Positions 45,875 through 54,934 are shown, counted from the first letter of the stretch. The stretch: 64,000 nucleotides of DNA from Lachnoanaerobaculum gingivalis (GCF_003862475.1 NZ_RRCO01000001.1:186001-250000), one strand, 5' to 3'. The notes: generated from the sequence alone by a model not told the origin. Translations and numbers: made by a program.

Positions 45875-46180
45875 TCATTCCTCCGTGATTTTTAATATTG
45901 CATTTTTAAATCCGTCCTCAGTTAATGTTATTGATGATCTAAGCCCTTTGCCCAAAATCATTCCCAAATCTTCCTTTGTGGAATATATTAATATCGGAAC
46001 ATGATAAAATTTACATTTATCTTCAAATTTCTTCTTCGTGTTTTCAGATGCGTCCGTTGCTATTATTACCAGCCTCGCTTTACCGGATTTTATGCATTTT
46101 TCAACCGAAAACTCTCCCGACACCACTTTACCTGCTTTCATAGCAAGTCCGATTAAATTTAATATCCTATCTCTTGCCAA
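45875..46180 (-). CDS. ylxQ: YlxQ, L7Ae-family RNA-binding protein
   Basis: A 101-residue L7Ae/L30e-type protein: DRILNLIGLAMKAGKVVSGEFSVEKCIKSGKARLVIIATDASENTKKKFEDKC, then VPILIYSTKEDLGMILGKG. In Firmicutes it is fixed between ylxR and infB and is proposed to bind a K-turn RNA. The start is uncertain: a TTG at 46180 fits the family length and has GGAGATGGCGG upstream; a GTG at 46198 would add six residues. It overlaps ylxR. Confidence 0.85.
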   Translation of the reverse strand: MARDRILNLIGLAMKAGKVVSGEFSVEKCIKSGKARLVIIATDASENTKKKFEDKCKFYHVPILIYSTKEDLGMILGKGLRSSITLTEDGFKNAILKITEE

Positions 46181-46451
46181 GTTCCGCCATCTCCTCACTA
46201 AGCTTTAATAAAACATCAGTATCAACATTCATCTTAAAGGCTCTGTTAAGTCCATTGGTCTTTATTGCTTTTTGCAGACAATCTATATTATTGCATATAT
46301 AAGCACCTCTTCCGTTTGCTCTGCCGGTACTGTCTAAAAGCATTTCTCCTTCAGGTGTCCTTACTATTCTTATCAATTCTTTTTTAGGCTTTGACTCATT
46401 ACATCCGATGCATTTTCTTTGAGGTGTTTTATTCTTCAATGTCGTTGTCAT
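46167..46451 (-). CDS. ylxR: YlxR / RnpM-type RNA-binding protein
   Basis: A 94-residue protein of the YlxR family, reported as a modulator of RNase P in Bacillus. It has the CxxC pair in RKCIGCNESKPKKELIRIVR and the typical DSTGRANGRGAYICNNIDCLQKA. The ATG at 46451 lies inside the nusA 3' end, 23 nt before the nusA end in overlap, so translation is probably coupled; the same frame is open further upstream inside nusA but that part is not YlxR-like. Confidence 0.85.
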   Translation of the reverse strand: MTTTLKNKTPQRKCIGCNESKPKKELIRIVRTPEGEMLLDSTGRANGRGAYICNNIDCLQKAIKTNGLNRAFKMNVDTDVLLKLSEEMAELGKR

Positions 46452-47616
46452 CTTTTGTTTCTGCCTCAGCATCAAGTTCTTCAGTATCCGGTGTATATCT
46501 CTCGTCAGCAGGCATATCATCAGACATATCGTCACTGCCGTCCAAAGAATCAAATACTCCCATTTCTCTTGCCTGACTCTCACTCTTTATATCTATCTTA
46601 TATCCTGTAAGTCTGGCTGCAAGTCTTGCATTCTGTCCTTCCTTACCAATGGCAAGTGAAAGTTGATAGTCCGGAACTATTACATCAGCTTCTTTTGTTT
46701 CTTCATCCGCCACAACAGCAATTACCTTTGCAGGTGAAAGTGCATTCTCTATCAAGTATCCCGGATTTTCATCCCAGTTTACTATATCGACTTTCTCTCC
46801 TCTAAGTTCTTCCACTACAGCATTTACTCTGACACCGTCAACACCTACACAGGCACCTACAGGATCAATATCGGCTTCATGGCTGCATACGGCAATCTTT
46901 GTTCTTGATCCGGCCTCTCTTGAGATTGACTTTATCTCTACCACGCCGTCTCTAATTTCAGGTACTTCAGATTCGAAGAGTCTCTTGACAAATTCGGGAT
47001 GTGTTCTTGATACCGATATTCTCGGTCCCTTAGGATTGTCCTTTACCTCCAACACAAATACCTTCAATCTGTCTCCGAGTTTTAATTCTTCTCCTTTTAC
47101 CTGCTCACTCTCTGCAAGCACGGCATCTATTCTGCCAAGATTGATTGCAATATTCTTACCCATAAATCTTGTAACAACACCGCTTACTATATCTCTTTCC
47201 TTCATATAGTAGTCGTTGAATATCACTTTTCTCTCTTCTTCTCTTATCTTTTGTAAGATAACATTTTTGGCAACACCGGCAGCGATTCTTCCGAATTCCT
47301 TTGAAATAACCGGTACAAGTACTGTATCACCAATGCTTAAATTAGGATTTTGCATTCTGGCATCTGCAAGCGATATCTTTGTTGCCTTGTCTTCTATAGT
47401 AGGCTTGCTGCCCAAAGTATCTACAACTTCCTTTGCCTGTATTATGGAATAATCACATGTATTCGGATTTACACTTACCTTTACATTATCTGCCGTTCCG
47501 AAATTGTTTTTACATGCGGAGATTAAAGAGTTCTCAATTGCTTCCAAAATTGCCGCCTTACTTATATTTTTTTCTTTTTCCAGGAGATCAAGTGCCTCCA
47601 GTAATTCCTTATTCAT
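46429..47616 (-). CDS. nusA: Transcription termination/antitermination factor NusA
   Basis: NusA binds RNA polymerase and controls pausing, termination and antitermination. The product is 395 residues: N-terminal polymerase-binding domain (LLEALDLLEKEKNISKAAILEAIENSL), an S1 domain (GVVTRFMGKNIAINLGRIDAVL), and two KH domains (DPVGACVGVDGVRVNAVVEEL; LAIGKEGQNARLAARLTGYKIDI). A short acidic C-terminal tail replaces the extra repeats of E. coli NusA, as is usual in Firmicutes. Confidence 0.96.
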   Translation of the reverse strand: MNKELLEALDLLEKEKNISKAAILEAIENSLISACKNNFGTADNVKVSVNPNTCDYSIIQAKEVVDTLGSKPTIEDKATKISLADARMQNPNLSIGDTVLVPVISKEFGRIAAGVAKNVILQKIREEERKVIFNDYYMKERDIVSGVVTRFMGKNIAINLGRIDAVLAESEQVKGEELKLGDRLKVFVLEVKDNPKGPRISVSRTHPEFVKRLFESEVPEIRDGVVEIKSISREAGSRTKIAVCSHEADIDPVGACVGVDGVRVNAVVEELRGEKVDIVNWDENPGYLIENALSPAKVIAVVADEETKEADVIVPDYQLSLAIGKEGQNARLAARLTGYKIDIKSESQAREMGVFDSLDGSDDMSDDMPADERYTPDTEELDAEAETKDDNDIEE

Positions 47617-47634
47617 CCTTTGTATTATCCTCCG

Positions 47635-48105
47635 TTAAAAATCTATCTTTAATCTGATATTTGCAATTTCTTTTTTTGTAAAGACTTCGTCCCCATCTTC
47701 TGTTTCTACGGTAATATTTTCACCGTCAAATGCCTTTAATATTCCTTCAAAATCTTTAACACCTTCTCTTGCCTTATAGAGCTTGAGTTCCACTTCCTTT
47801 CCAAGTTCTCTTATGAAATCCTTGTCCTTTTTTAGTGCTCTTCCAAGTCCCGGAGATGAAACCTCCAGAATATATCCCTCTTCAATAAAGTCCTTTTCAT
47901 CCAGCCAGTCGCTAAGATGCCTTGAAATTTCGACACAGTCATCTATTCCTATGCCGCCTTCTTTGTCCATATCACAGTATGCTCTTAAGTAGTACTCGCC
48001 CGCCTCTTTTACAAACTCGACATCCACCACTTCAAATTGGAGCGCACTGCTAAGTTTTTCCAAGAACTCTTCCGTTCTTTTTACATAAGTTTCACTTTTG
48101 CTCAT
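47635..48105 (-). CDS. rimP: Ribosome maturation factor RimP
   Basis: RimP aids 30S assembly. The product is 156 residues with the usual two domains: VDVEFVKEAGEYYLRAYCDMDKEGGIGIDDCVEISRHLSDWLDEKD and YILEVSSPGLGRALKKDKDF, then the C-terminal SH3-like part. ATG 48105 is chosen for AGGATAG just upstream; an open extension of 12 codons upstream crosses the terminator hairpin and is rejected. First gene of the long RNA/translation operon down to ribF. Confidence 0.93.
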   Translation of the reverse strand: MSKSETYVKRTEEFLEKLSSALQFEVVDVEFVKEAGEYYLRAYCDMDKEGGIGIDDCVEISRHLSDWLDEKDFIEEGYILEVSSPGLGRALKKDKDFIRELGKEVELKLYKAREGVKDFEGILKAFDGENITVETEDGDEVFTKKEIANIRLKIDF

Positions 48106-48128
48106 TTCTATCCTTTCATATGCATAAA

Positions 48129-48152
48129 AAAGTGGACCCATCGGCCCACTTT
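48129..48152 (-). terminator. Hairpin between vapC and rimP
   Basis: AAAGTGG and CCACTTT arms (with inner GGC/GCC-like pairs) are followed on minus by TTTTTT. It is probably the vapBC terminator; it could also attenuate entry into the rimP operon. Confidence 0.7.
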
Positions 48153-48217
48153 CCTGTCAAACATATTTTAATTACTATAGCACATTCCTTACATAAATGC
48201 AAGGGGGAAATCGGATT

Positions 48218-48625
48218 TCATGCTTGCTTGACCCAATTACATACTTCTAAATTTGGTACTCTCATAAACTCTTTAATGTTGTTGGTTACTATAGAATAAC
48301 CTAGCGACTGCGCATGAGCAGCTATCATCATATCAAGAGGACCTATCGGTGTTCTTTGTTTTTCCAAATATGTCCTTATCTTTCCATAATTATTTGCTGC
48401 GTTAATATCAAAATCCAACACCTCTATATTCGACAGCAGTAATGTCAGCGCAAGTCTGTTTTTATCAACTGCCATACTTTTCTCGACATCGTGTATAAGC
48501 TCCGCATATGTTATAGCGGAAATACATATTTCCGTAGGATCATGTCTTTTCAGTTCTTTTACTACACTCTCCGGTTTGTTCTTTATTATATATATGCATA
48601 TATTTGTATCCAACATATATCTCAT
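48218..48625 (-). CDS. vapC: VapC-type PIN-domain toxin
   Basis: A 135-residue PIN-domain ribonuclease, the toxin of a type II toxin-antitoxin pair; family members cleave tRNA or rRNA. Acidic active-site residues are visible: Asp6 in MLDTNICIYII, Glu42 in ITYAELIHDVEKS, and Asp98 in IGPLDMMIAAHA, with VTNNIKEF near the end. It overlaps its antitoxin by 4 nt. Confidence 0.92.
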   Translation of the reverse strand: MRYMLDTNICIYIIKNKPESVVKELKRHDPTEICISAITYAELIHDVEKSMAVDKNRLALTLLLSNIEVLDFDINAANNYGKIRTYLEKQRTPIGPLDMMIAAHAQSLGYSIVTNNIKEFMRVPNLEVCNWVKQA

Positions 48626-48849
48626 AGTTCTTCTCTCTTTTGAACCTGGATTTCTCCTCTGTCAACCATAAAATCATCTGAAAACATATCTATGGCTGTA
48701 ATAAATGAATCCCACTTACTGTTTTTCGGCAATAAAATTAATACATCGCCAATTTTATTTACCATAACTTCATCACAGCAAAATCTATACTCCTTAGGCA
48801 ATCTTACCGCCTGACTTCTACCATTTTCAAAAATTTTTGCTGACAACAT
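48622..48849 (-). CDS. vapB: VapB-type antitoxin
   Basis: A 75-residue antitoxin with an N-terminal AbrB-like DNA-binding domain (AKIFENGRSQAVRLPKEYRF) and an acidic C-terminal toxin-binding tail. GGACGG is about 8 nt before the ATG. It precedes vapC with a 4-nt overlap. Autorepression through the palindrome upstream is likely. Confidence 0.9.
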   Translation of the reverse strand: MLSAKIFENGRSQAVRLPKEYRFCCDEVMVNKIGDVLILLPKNSKWDSFITAIDMFSDDFMVDRGEIQVQKREEL

Positions 48850-48874
48850 AAAATCACCGTCCTTTCACAAATAG

Positions 48875-48892
48875 TATATATCAAGATATATA
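48875..48892. promoter_or_regulatory. Candidate VapBC operator
   Basis: Eight-base arms TATATATC and GATATATA around AA form a perfect palindrome 26 to 43 bases upstream of vapB, the position where VapBC complexes usually bind. Confidence 0.5.
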
Positions 48893-48956
48893 TTCGGTCA
48901 ATATTTATTATAATTATCTTTATGGCAAGTAATGCAGCTGTCTGAACAATAAAATA

Positions 48957-49643
48957 TCAATATGCATCAATATATACTGCCAATGCATATCCTTCCATTC
49001 CATCATAATTGATATAATAAAATCCGTTTTCTGCCCCGCTATAAACTGTAACTATAGATCCAAGCGGGATCTTTGTAATCTCCTCTCCCTTTGTGCTTGG
49101 GATCCTACGAAGTGTTATATATTCATTACATCTTACCACTTTTCCTGCCCATACCGTGCTTGATGTTGTAGAGGCAACATAATGATCATACGGGTCGACA
49201 CTTAAATATGATGCCAGCGCATAACCTGTACTGCCGTTGTAGCTTACTTTATAAAAACCGTTTGCCGCATTCTCCATAAAACTTACCGCTGCACCTAAAG
49301 GTATCTGCCTTATCTCCTTCGCATTTGTAGAATCTGATACACGAAGCGTAATGCTTTCATTGCAATTCACTACATAAAGAGTTGTTAGAACCTGAGCCTG
49401 AGTAACAGCTGCAGTTTGAGGCTGTGTCTCCTGCAAAGGTGCTGACTGTGTAACCTCTGCTACTGTTTCCTGAACAGCAGACATCTCAGCTATGTTGCTT
49501 TCCTCTTCTGTTTCGGACTCATCCTTACTTTCTACTACAGTTTCAGTATCACCTCCAAATTTTATGGTAATACTTTTCGAACCGCAACCTGACAAAATAC
49601 ATATACTCGTTAATACACAAATTAAATATATTATTTTTCTCAT
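48957..49643 (-). CDS. Lipoprotein with two SH3 domains
   Basis: A 228-residue lipoprotein (lipobox ILSGC at residues 17-21 or so), followed by an acidic and then Gln/Thr/Ala-rich linker. Two bacterial SH3-type modules follow: NCNESITLRVSDSTNAKEIRQIPLGAAVSF and RCNEYITLRRIPSTKGEEITKIPLGSIVTV, each ending in GYAL. Such domains often bind peptidoglycan. It follows an amidase by 10 nt, so the two are co-expressed and probably act together at the wall. Confidence 0.85.
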   Translation of the reverse strand: MRKIIYLICVLTSICILSGCGSKSITIKFGGDTETVVESKDESETEEESNIAEMSAVQETVAEVTQSAPLQETQPQTAAVTQAQVLTTLYVVNCNESITLRVSDSTNAKEIRQIPLGAAVSFMENAANGFYKVSYNGSTGYALASYLSVDPYDHYVASTTSSTVWAGKVVRCNEYITLRRIPSTKGEEITKIPLGSIVTVYSGAENGFYYINYDGMEGYALAVYIDAY

Positions 49644-49653
49644 AAAACCTCCA

Positions 49654-50682
49654 CTACTTGTTAAAGTACTGATCTATAGCATTTGCCATTGAACTTGCAA
49701 TTTCATCTTTTTTCGTTGAGAGTATCTTGGCATCGGTAGTGTTGTCGGCAAATCCGACTTCTACCAAGCAAGTGGGAATAGTTGAATATGAAAATATTCT
49801 AAGAACTGCCGTATGTGTTCCCTTATTTTTCAATCCGGTAGCCTGGGTAATATTGCTTTCCATATTTTCAGCTAGTTTCTTTGACAATTCTATATTTGTT
49901 TTTGTAATTCCCATTATACTTGTATATCCCGGATAAGTACTACCTGATATATAGTCACTATCTCCCGGATAGAAGCTTAGAGTTCCCGAATTCTTACCTG
50001 TATTTGAATGAATTGATACCATTATATCCGAAGTCTCCCCGGCTAAAGCACTTCTGGCACCGTTTGAAATATTTTGATTAAAATCCGTTCTGCTCATAAC
50101 TACACGATACCCCTTATTAATAAGCAACTGCTTAAGTTTCAGCGCTACCTTAAGGCTAAATTCCGGCTCCGTCTCTGTTTTATCATAGATATTCTTACTG
50201 TCTCTTGCTTCAACACCTACTCCATAGCCCTTTTCACCTACCATAGAAGTCTTCATAGGCTTTAATAGTACATCCTCGACAGGATAATATTTTTCCCTTT
50301 TTTGATTGGCTTCAGGTGCATTATTGTCACCATGTCCGGGATCTACAAATACGGTATGTCCATTGAATACTTCAGGTTCAAATACATATGCCTTATAATC
50401 CGGCGTGCTTCCGTCAGCATTTTTCCACAAGTACTGTCTGTACTTGGAATTTTCACTTAGATAATAAACACCTTTATCCGTAATTATGTTACTCTTTCCC
50501 TCTGAATTCTTATCCTCCTGCTGATTAGCTGCCTGGGTGGCGGCTGTAGTCTCTGCAGTACCATATCTTATAACAGGTGTTACTTTCCTTTTTGCCATAC
50601 CGGCACTTACACTTATACTTGCTACTGCCGAAATAGCCAATACACATGCACATAACAAATTATACTTTTTAATTCTTCTCAT
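49654..50682 (-). CDS. Exported N-acetylmuramoyl-L-alanine amidase
   Basis: A 342-residue Amidase_3 enzyme that cleaves the amide bond between MurNAc and L-Ala. A signal anchor (LLCACVLAISAVASISVSA) precedes a spacer of about 70 residues. The zinc ligands are His in VFVDPGHGD, Glu in VGVEARDS, and His in VSIHSNTG; the catalytic Glu is in CLVEVGFADN. ATG 50682 has AAGGAG 5 nt upstream. A short ORF and the SH3 lipoprotein flank it on the same strand. Confidence 0.92.
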   Translation of the reverse strand: MRRIKKYNLLCACVLAISAVASISVSAGMAKRKVTPVIRYGTAETTAATQAANQQEDKNSEGKSNIITDKGVYYLSENSKYRQYLWKNADGSTPDYKAYVFEPEVFNGHTVFVDPGHGDNNAPEANQKREKYYPVEDVLLKPMKTSMVGEKGYGVGVEARDSKNIYDKTETEPEFSLKVALKLKQLLINKGYRVVMSRTDFNQNISNGARSALAGETSDIMVSIHSNTGKNSGTLSFYPGDSDYISGSTYPGYTSIMGITKTNIELSKKLAENMESNITQATGLKNKGTHTAVLRIFSYSTIPTCLVEVGFADNTTDAKILSTKKDEIASSMANAIDQYFNK

Positions 50683-50691
50683 ATTCACTCC

Positions 50692-50805
50692 TTACTTTGT
50701 ATATCCCATCTCCTTTTCAAAGGCTATTATCAAATTTCTGTTTTGTATCTCAATATCGCTCAGCATATTGTCGTTAAATTGTTTTGCAGGTATGGTCCCG
50801 TACAT
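50692..50805 (-). CDS. Small ORF upstream of the amidase (37 aa)
   Basis: Below the usual length cut-off. A 37-residue frame begins MYGTIPAKQFNDNM and ends FEKEMGYTK, with GGGAG 7-8 nt upstream of ATG 50805 (an ATG two codons earlier is too close to the Shine-Dalgarno). It ends 9 bases before the amidase start and inside the amidase leader. A promoter of form TGGTAAAAT lies 32-40 bases upstream. No family recognised; the helical, charged make-up suggests a small cytosolic protein. Confidence 0.6.
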   Translation of the reverse strand: MYGTIPAKQFNDNMLSDIEIQNRNLIIAFEKEMGYTK

Positions 50806-50836
50806 GCTCATTCTCCCTTATCTTCTTTATATAATA

Positions 50837-50845
50837 ATTTTACCA
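50837..50845 (-). promoter_or_regulatory. Extended -10 promoter of the small ORF-amidase operon
   Basis: TGGTAAAAT on the minus strand, followed by an AT-rich start region and the Shine-Dalgarno of the 37-residue ORF. No clear -35 hexamer. Confidence 0.55.
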
Positions 50846-50941
50846 TAAATTTTTCATGAATACTATATAATCGACCTCTGTTCCTGATTTACACTTAATA
50901 TTTTAAGATGTATAATATTAATAATAAAGTAAGGAGTTTTA

Positions 50942-52792
50942 TTGGATATGAAAAAAGTCTTAATTGCTGTTACTTTCTTGACTCTGTCGATTTCTATGAC
51001 TGCATGCGGCTTTGTTGACAAGGGCAGTCTGAAAAAAATAACTGAAGGTCAGGAGTTCAACGCATGGGAAATGGACCTGGTGGAAAAACTTGAATCTTAC
51101 GGTCTGGAGGACAATGAAAAAGAGAGACTTCAAAAGATTGATACCGAATGTGATGATATCGGAGACAATGATTACAAGAATCAGCTTTTGATTGCAAAAA
51201 AGCTTGTCAAACTAACTTCACAAATAGAATCAAGAATTGAAACTTCAGCTAAAGAACTTGTAGAAAAATTAGATAATGCAGATGTACCCTATGCTTCAGA
51301 AGATGAAAAGAAAAAGCTTACAGAATACAGTGAAAACATTTCCGAGATGATAAAAAACCATAATTTTATCAATTACAAGGAGGTTTCGGAAAACTGGAGT
51401 AAGCTTGTGGAATACTCAAGTACGAAGCTTACCGGTTTAGATGTAAATATAGTCCAATTTGACTACACCAATTATCCTACAGTCAGAATGTATGTGGATG
51501 TAAAGGACTCTTCGGGTGATGTTGTCACAAATCTCTCACCAAATATGTTCTATGTATCTGAAAAAAGTGTTGCAAACGGTGACTTTCAGTCTGTAACAAT
51601 TAAAAATATTTCAATGCTTGACCAAAAGGATGCGTTAAATATTGATATGGTTGCAGATACAAGTGCAAGTATGGAAGGCGAAAGACTTGGCAGTGCAAAA
51701 ACTGTAATGTCCACTTTCCTTAATACCGTTCAATTTAATGTGGGCGATAAAGTAAAGCTTACAGAGTTCAACTCATATATTGATAAAAGCGGTGTATTCA
51801 CATCCGATGTAAACGCGTTAAACCAAAAGATTTTTTCATATATCGCATCAGGACAAACTAAGCTGTATGATACACTTATCTATGCCGTTCAGGATGTATC
51901 CGGAATACCCGGGGCAAAATGTGTCCTTGCTTTTACAGACGGCGAAGATGTCGGAAGCTACAACAGTGCAAATGATGTTATCAATGTGGTGTCGGCATAT
52001 AAGATTCCTGTTTACATAGTCAGAATAGGTGATAATTACAGTGCAAATGACAGCGATCTTATTCAGATTACTTCCGCCTCAGGTGGTGAATTTAAATACT
52101 TCAACTCTTTCGGTATGGATATGGGCAATTTCTACAGCAGCATCTACAAGGGTATGAAACAGTACTATGAAATAGAATATGAAATACCTGATCCAACTAA
52201 TTATACAGATAAGAGAGATATCAGTGTATATGTGAAGGGAGACGGAGTCGGAGGAAGTGCGGATATGGAAACAAACTCAGGAAATGACTTCTTCAACACT
52301 CTTCTCGGTAATTTCCTAAGAAGCTATATTGAAGATATGAATGCACACAGCTATAATCAGATGGCTTCAAAAATTGACGATACCGTAAGTCCTACAGATG
52401 AAACCGGACTTAAATATCAGATGACTAAACAGGTTACAGGTGGTTTTGCCAATGTAGTAAGTGAAAGTCTTATGTCCTACAATGTAAGTTCTATAACTGT
52501 GGTGGATGAAAACACCATAAAACTTGCTACCAACGAAGACTATGATGTTATACTTGACAGAAAATATTCTTCGTTTACAGGAGACAAGCTGACTCAAGTC
52601 AATACCACTCTATATAAAAACTCATGGAGTGCAAATGCCGACAGTCAGATACGTATATGGGAAAGAGTAAACCAAAAGCCTGAATATATTCTAAAGAAAG
52701 GCAGTGACGGTATATGGAGATTCTCACAATACTCTGTAGACCCCGGATCCAATGCAACCATTGCAATATATGATGCCATGGTTATTTACTAA
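50942..52792 (+). CDS. vWA-domain lipoprotein
   Basis: A 616-residue lipoprotein: signal and lipobox MTAC near residue 22, an N-terminal helical region (about residues 30-160), then a von Willebrand A domain from about 220 to 410. Its MIDAS is DTSAS in DMVADTSASMEGE, with FTDGEDVGSYNS later. The C-terminal 150 residues look like an NTF2/TcaA-type module (SYIEDMNAHSYNQM to PEYILKKGSDGIWRFSQYS). A TTG at 50942, 5 nt after AAGGAG, fits better than the ATG at 50948. Probably an adhesion or envelope-sensing protein; exact role unknown. It is divergent from the amidase operon. Confidence 0.82.
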   Translation: MDMKKVLIAVTFLTLSISMTACGFVDKGSLKKITEGQEFNAWEMDLVEKLESYGLEDNEKERLQKIDTECDDIGDNDYKNQLLIAKKLVKLTSQIESRIETSAKELVEKLDNADVPYASEDEKKKLTEYSENISEMIKNHNFINYKEVSENWSKLVEYSSTKLTGLDVNIVQFDYTNYPTVRMYVDVKDSSGDVVTNLSPNMFYVSEKSVANGDFQSVTIKNISMLDQKDALNIDMVADTSASMEGERLGSAKTVMSTFLNTVQFNVGDKVKLTEFNSYIDKSGVFTSDVNALNQKIFSYIASGQTKLYDTLIYAVQDVSGIPGAKCVLAFTDGEDVGSYNSANDVINVVSAYKIPVYIVRIGDNYSANDSDLIQITSASGGEFKYFNSFGMDMGNFYSSIYKGMKQYYEIEYEIPDPTNYTDKRDISVYVKGDGVGGSADMETNSGNDFFNTLLGNFLRSYIEDMNAHSYNQMASKIDDTVSPTDETGLKYQMTKQVTGGFANVVSESLMSYNVSSITVVDENTIKLATNEDYDVILDRKYSSFTGDKLTQVNTTLYKNSWSANADSQIRIWERVNQKPEYILKKGSDGIWRFSQYSVDPGSNATIAIYDAMVIY

Positions 52793-52798
52793 AATAGC

Positions 52799-52836
52799 AA
52801 AACTCCTCAGTCGGTTATATCTGCTGAGGAGTTTTA
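52799..52836. terminator. Bidirectional terminator
   Basis: AAAACTCCTCAG pairs with CTGAGGAGTTTT between the convergent vWA lipoprotein and amidase genes; T-runs on both strands. Confidence 0.92.
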
Positions 52837-52865
52837 TTTGTAATAATTTTTATTTGTATTAATTT

Positions 52866-53996
52866 TTAAAATCCGAAACCTGCAGCTATTGACTTGGCAT
52901 CCGCATCAACCCATTTATTTATTAAATCGGATTGCATAGCCTTTTTTCTGACTTCAGGCACCGAGTGAAAACCATGTTCCACTATCATTCCGGGTACTCC
53001 GGCTACATTTGCACCTCTAAGTACACCGTAATAGTCTCCGTTTTCTCCCATTCTATAGTATACACTGCCGTTTATTGTAATACTGTCATTTTTAGCAACA
53101 GTCCACTCACTTAAGGAACCTTTTTTAACGGAATCAAAGTCCTTACTCTTTGCAAGTCCCTCATTAAAGTTTACAATTGATAAATTCTCACCTATATTAT
53201 TGGCAATATTTATACATATATCATTCTCTTTTGCAAGTGAATTTAATATTATAAGCGGCTTATTAATTGTAACAGGCTGTGAATTTGTAGGATACCCGTT
53301 TGCATGTGAATTATTTGAATTCGTATGCAATGATATAAACAAATCCGCACCGCTTCTTCCCGCCATATCTCCTCTAAGTGAAATATGACCGCCATCCAGA
53401 TTTTTATCTGTAAATCCGTCAATTGTAATACTTTCCGTTGTTCTTGTAAGAACACAAGATATACCGTAGTTTTTCTTTAAACTGTCTCTTAAGGCCAATC
53501 CCAGCTTTAATACCGCCATAGATTCAGAGTAACCGTAACCGTCCTCTCCTTCTATCGCATTCTTTGTCTGAAAATGTCCCGGATCAATACATATAAGGAT
53601 ATTACTTGCAAATATTGATTTACCCTTTACCTGCTTCCCGTTTTTTAAATATGCGTCCACTCTGTACTCATATTTTACATATCCGTTTGTACTTATTTTA
53701 TCGGTATAAGAAATATTTCCTGTTTTATTTACATCCTTGGATGAAATTCTCTTTATCTCTTTGAAGTCCTTTGCAGATGCATCCTTTCTAAGGATTACAT
53801 ATCTGTCGACTTCATTTATACTGTTGCCTGAAAAAAACAGATTAATCTCATTTTTTGACTTTCTTTCAAAATCAATACTGTCAAGAGTCGTCTTTACACT
53901 TGCCTCTGAAGCAAATGTAATCTTTCCGACAGAAACAAAAGCAAATACACAGGCAATCAGAGTAAATATAATCTTTATCCCTGTAAATCTACTCAT
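52866..53996 (-). CDS. Exported N-acetylmuramoyl-L-alanine amidase with N-terminal fibronectin-like domain
   Basis: A 376-residue peptidoglycan amidase. A signal peptide (IIFTLIACVFAFVSVGKITFA) is followed by an Fn3-like domain (about 35-130), then the Amidase_3 core: ICIDPGHFQT with the zinc His, YGYSESMAVLKLG with Glu, LFISLHTNS with His, and MIVEHGFHS with the catalytic Glu. It starts 3 nt after the metQ stop, so it is co-transcribed with a methionine-uptake gene, an odd pairing. Confidence 0.9.
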   Translation of the reverse strand: MSRFTGIKIIFTLIACVFAFVSVGKITFASEASVKTTLDSIDFERKSKNEINLFFSGNSINEVDRYVILRKDASAKDFKEIKRISSKDVNKTGNISYTDKISTNGYVKYEYRVDAYLKNGKQVKGKSIFASNILICIDPGHFQTKNAIEGEDGYGYSESMAVLKLGLALRDSLKKNYGISCVLTRTTESITIDGFTDKNLDGGHISLRGDMAGRSGADLFISLHTNSNNSHANGYPTNSQPVTINKPLIILNSLAKENDICINIANNIGENLSIVNFNEGLAKSKDFDSVKKGSLSEWTVAKNDSITINGSVYYRMGENGDYYGVLRGANVAGVPGMIVEHGFHSVPEVRKKAMQSDLINKWVDADAKSIAAGFGF

Positions 53997-53999
53997 AGA

Positions 54000-54875
54000 T
54001 TAGAACATCGGTACAACAGCACCATTGTACTTACTTTCTATAAATTTCTTTACAGTATCGCTTTCAAGAGCCTTTATAAGTGCAAGAGTTGCATCAGATT
54101 TCTCATCACCCTCTCTTACAGCTATAATATTTGCATATGTTGTAGCCGCAAGTGACTTGGAATCCTCTATAGCGAGTGCATCGCTTACCTTTAATCCAGC
54201 CTCGATTGCATAGTTTCCGTTTACAACGGCAACGTCAACATCTTTAAGTGTTCTTGCAACCTGTGCAGCCTCAATTTCCTGAATATCAAGATTCTTAGGA
54301 TTTTCTAAGATATCCTGCTTTGTAGCATTGATTCCTACGCCCTCTTTTAACTTTATAAGTCCGTTTGCCTCAAGTAAGAGCAATGCTCTTGCCTCATTTG
54401 TGGCATCATTCGGCACTGAAATCTTTGCACCGTCTGCAAGTGCATCAAGTGATGCAGTCTTTCCCGCATAGATACCGAAAGGCTCATAATGGATTGCACC
54501 GGCTGAAACAAGAGTTGTATTGTGCTCTTTATTAAAGTTCTCAAGGTATGGATAATGCTGGAAGTAGTTCGCATCCAATTCCTTTGTATCAAGAGCCACA
54601 TTCGGCTGGATATAATCATTATACTCAACTATCTTTAAATCATAGCCTTCTTTGTTCAACTCTTTTCTTGCAGCCTCTAAAATTTCCGCATGTGGTGCAG
54701 GAGTTGCTCCTACAGTGATTGTCTTTAAATCTTTTGAAACTGCACTTGTTTCTGCCGACTCACTGACAGACTCACTTGCGCTTTCACTTGTTTTTGTATC
54801 TGCAGCCTTCTTTCCACATCCTGCAAGTGCAAGAAGTGATACCAAACCTAATGCTAATAATATTCTTTTTTTCAT
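54000..54875 (-). CDS. metQ: Methionine ABC transporter substrate-binding lipoprotein
   Basis: MetQ captures D/L-methionine for the MetNI importer. The product is 291 residues with lipobox LALAGC, a Ser/Glu/Ala linker, and the NLPA family core: ITVGATPAPHAEIL, YDLKIVEYNDYIQPNVALDTKELDANYFQHYPYL and VVNGNYAIEAGL. It has its own promoter; metI and metN are upstream on the same strand. Confidence 0.95.
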   Translation of the reverse strand: MKKRILLALGLVSLLALAGCGKKAADTKTSESASESVSESAETSAVSKDLKTITVGATPAPHAEILEAARKELNKEGYDLKIVEYNDYIQPNVALDTKELDANYFQHYPYLENFNKEHNTTLVSAGAIHYEPFGIYAGKTASLDALADGAKISVPNDATNEARALLLLEANGLIKLKEGVGINATKQDILENPKNLDIQEIEAAQVARTLKDVDVAVVNGNYAIEAGLKVSDALAIEDSKSLAATTYANIIAVREGDEKSDATLALIKALESDTVKKFIESKYNGAVVPMF

Positions 54876-54905
54876 TTATTATTCCTCCTTAAATTTCATA
54901 TACAA

Positions 54906-54934
54906 TTTATAGACCATACAATGTATTATGTCAA
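54906..54934 (-). promoter_or_regulatory. metQ promoter
   Basis: On minus, TTGACA (54929-54934), 17 bases, then TATAAA (54906-54911), 31 bases before the metQ start. It allows extra expression of the binding protein relative to metNI. No SAM riboswitch is visible here. Confidence 0.72.
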
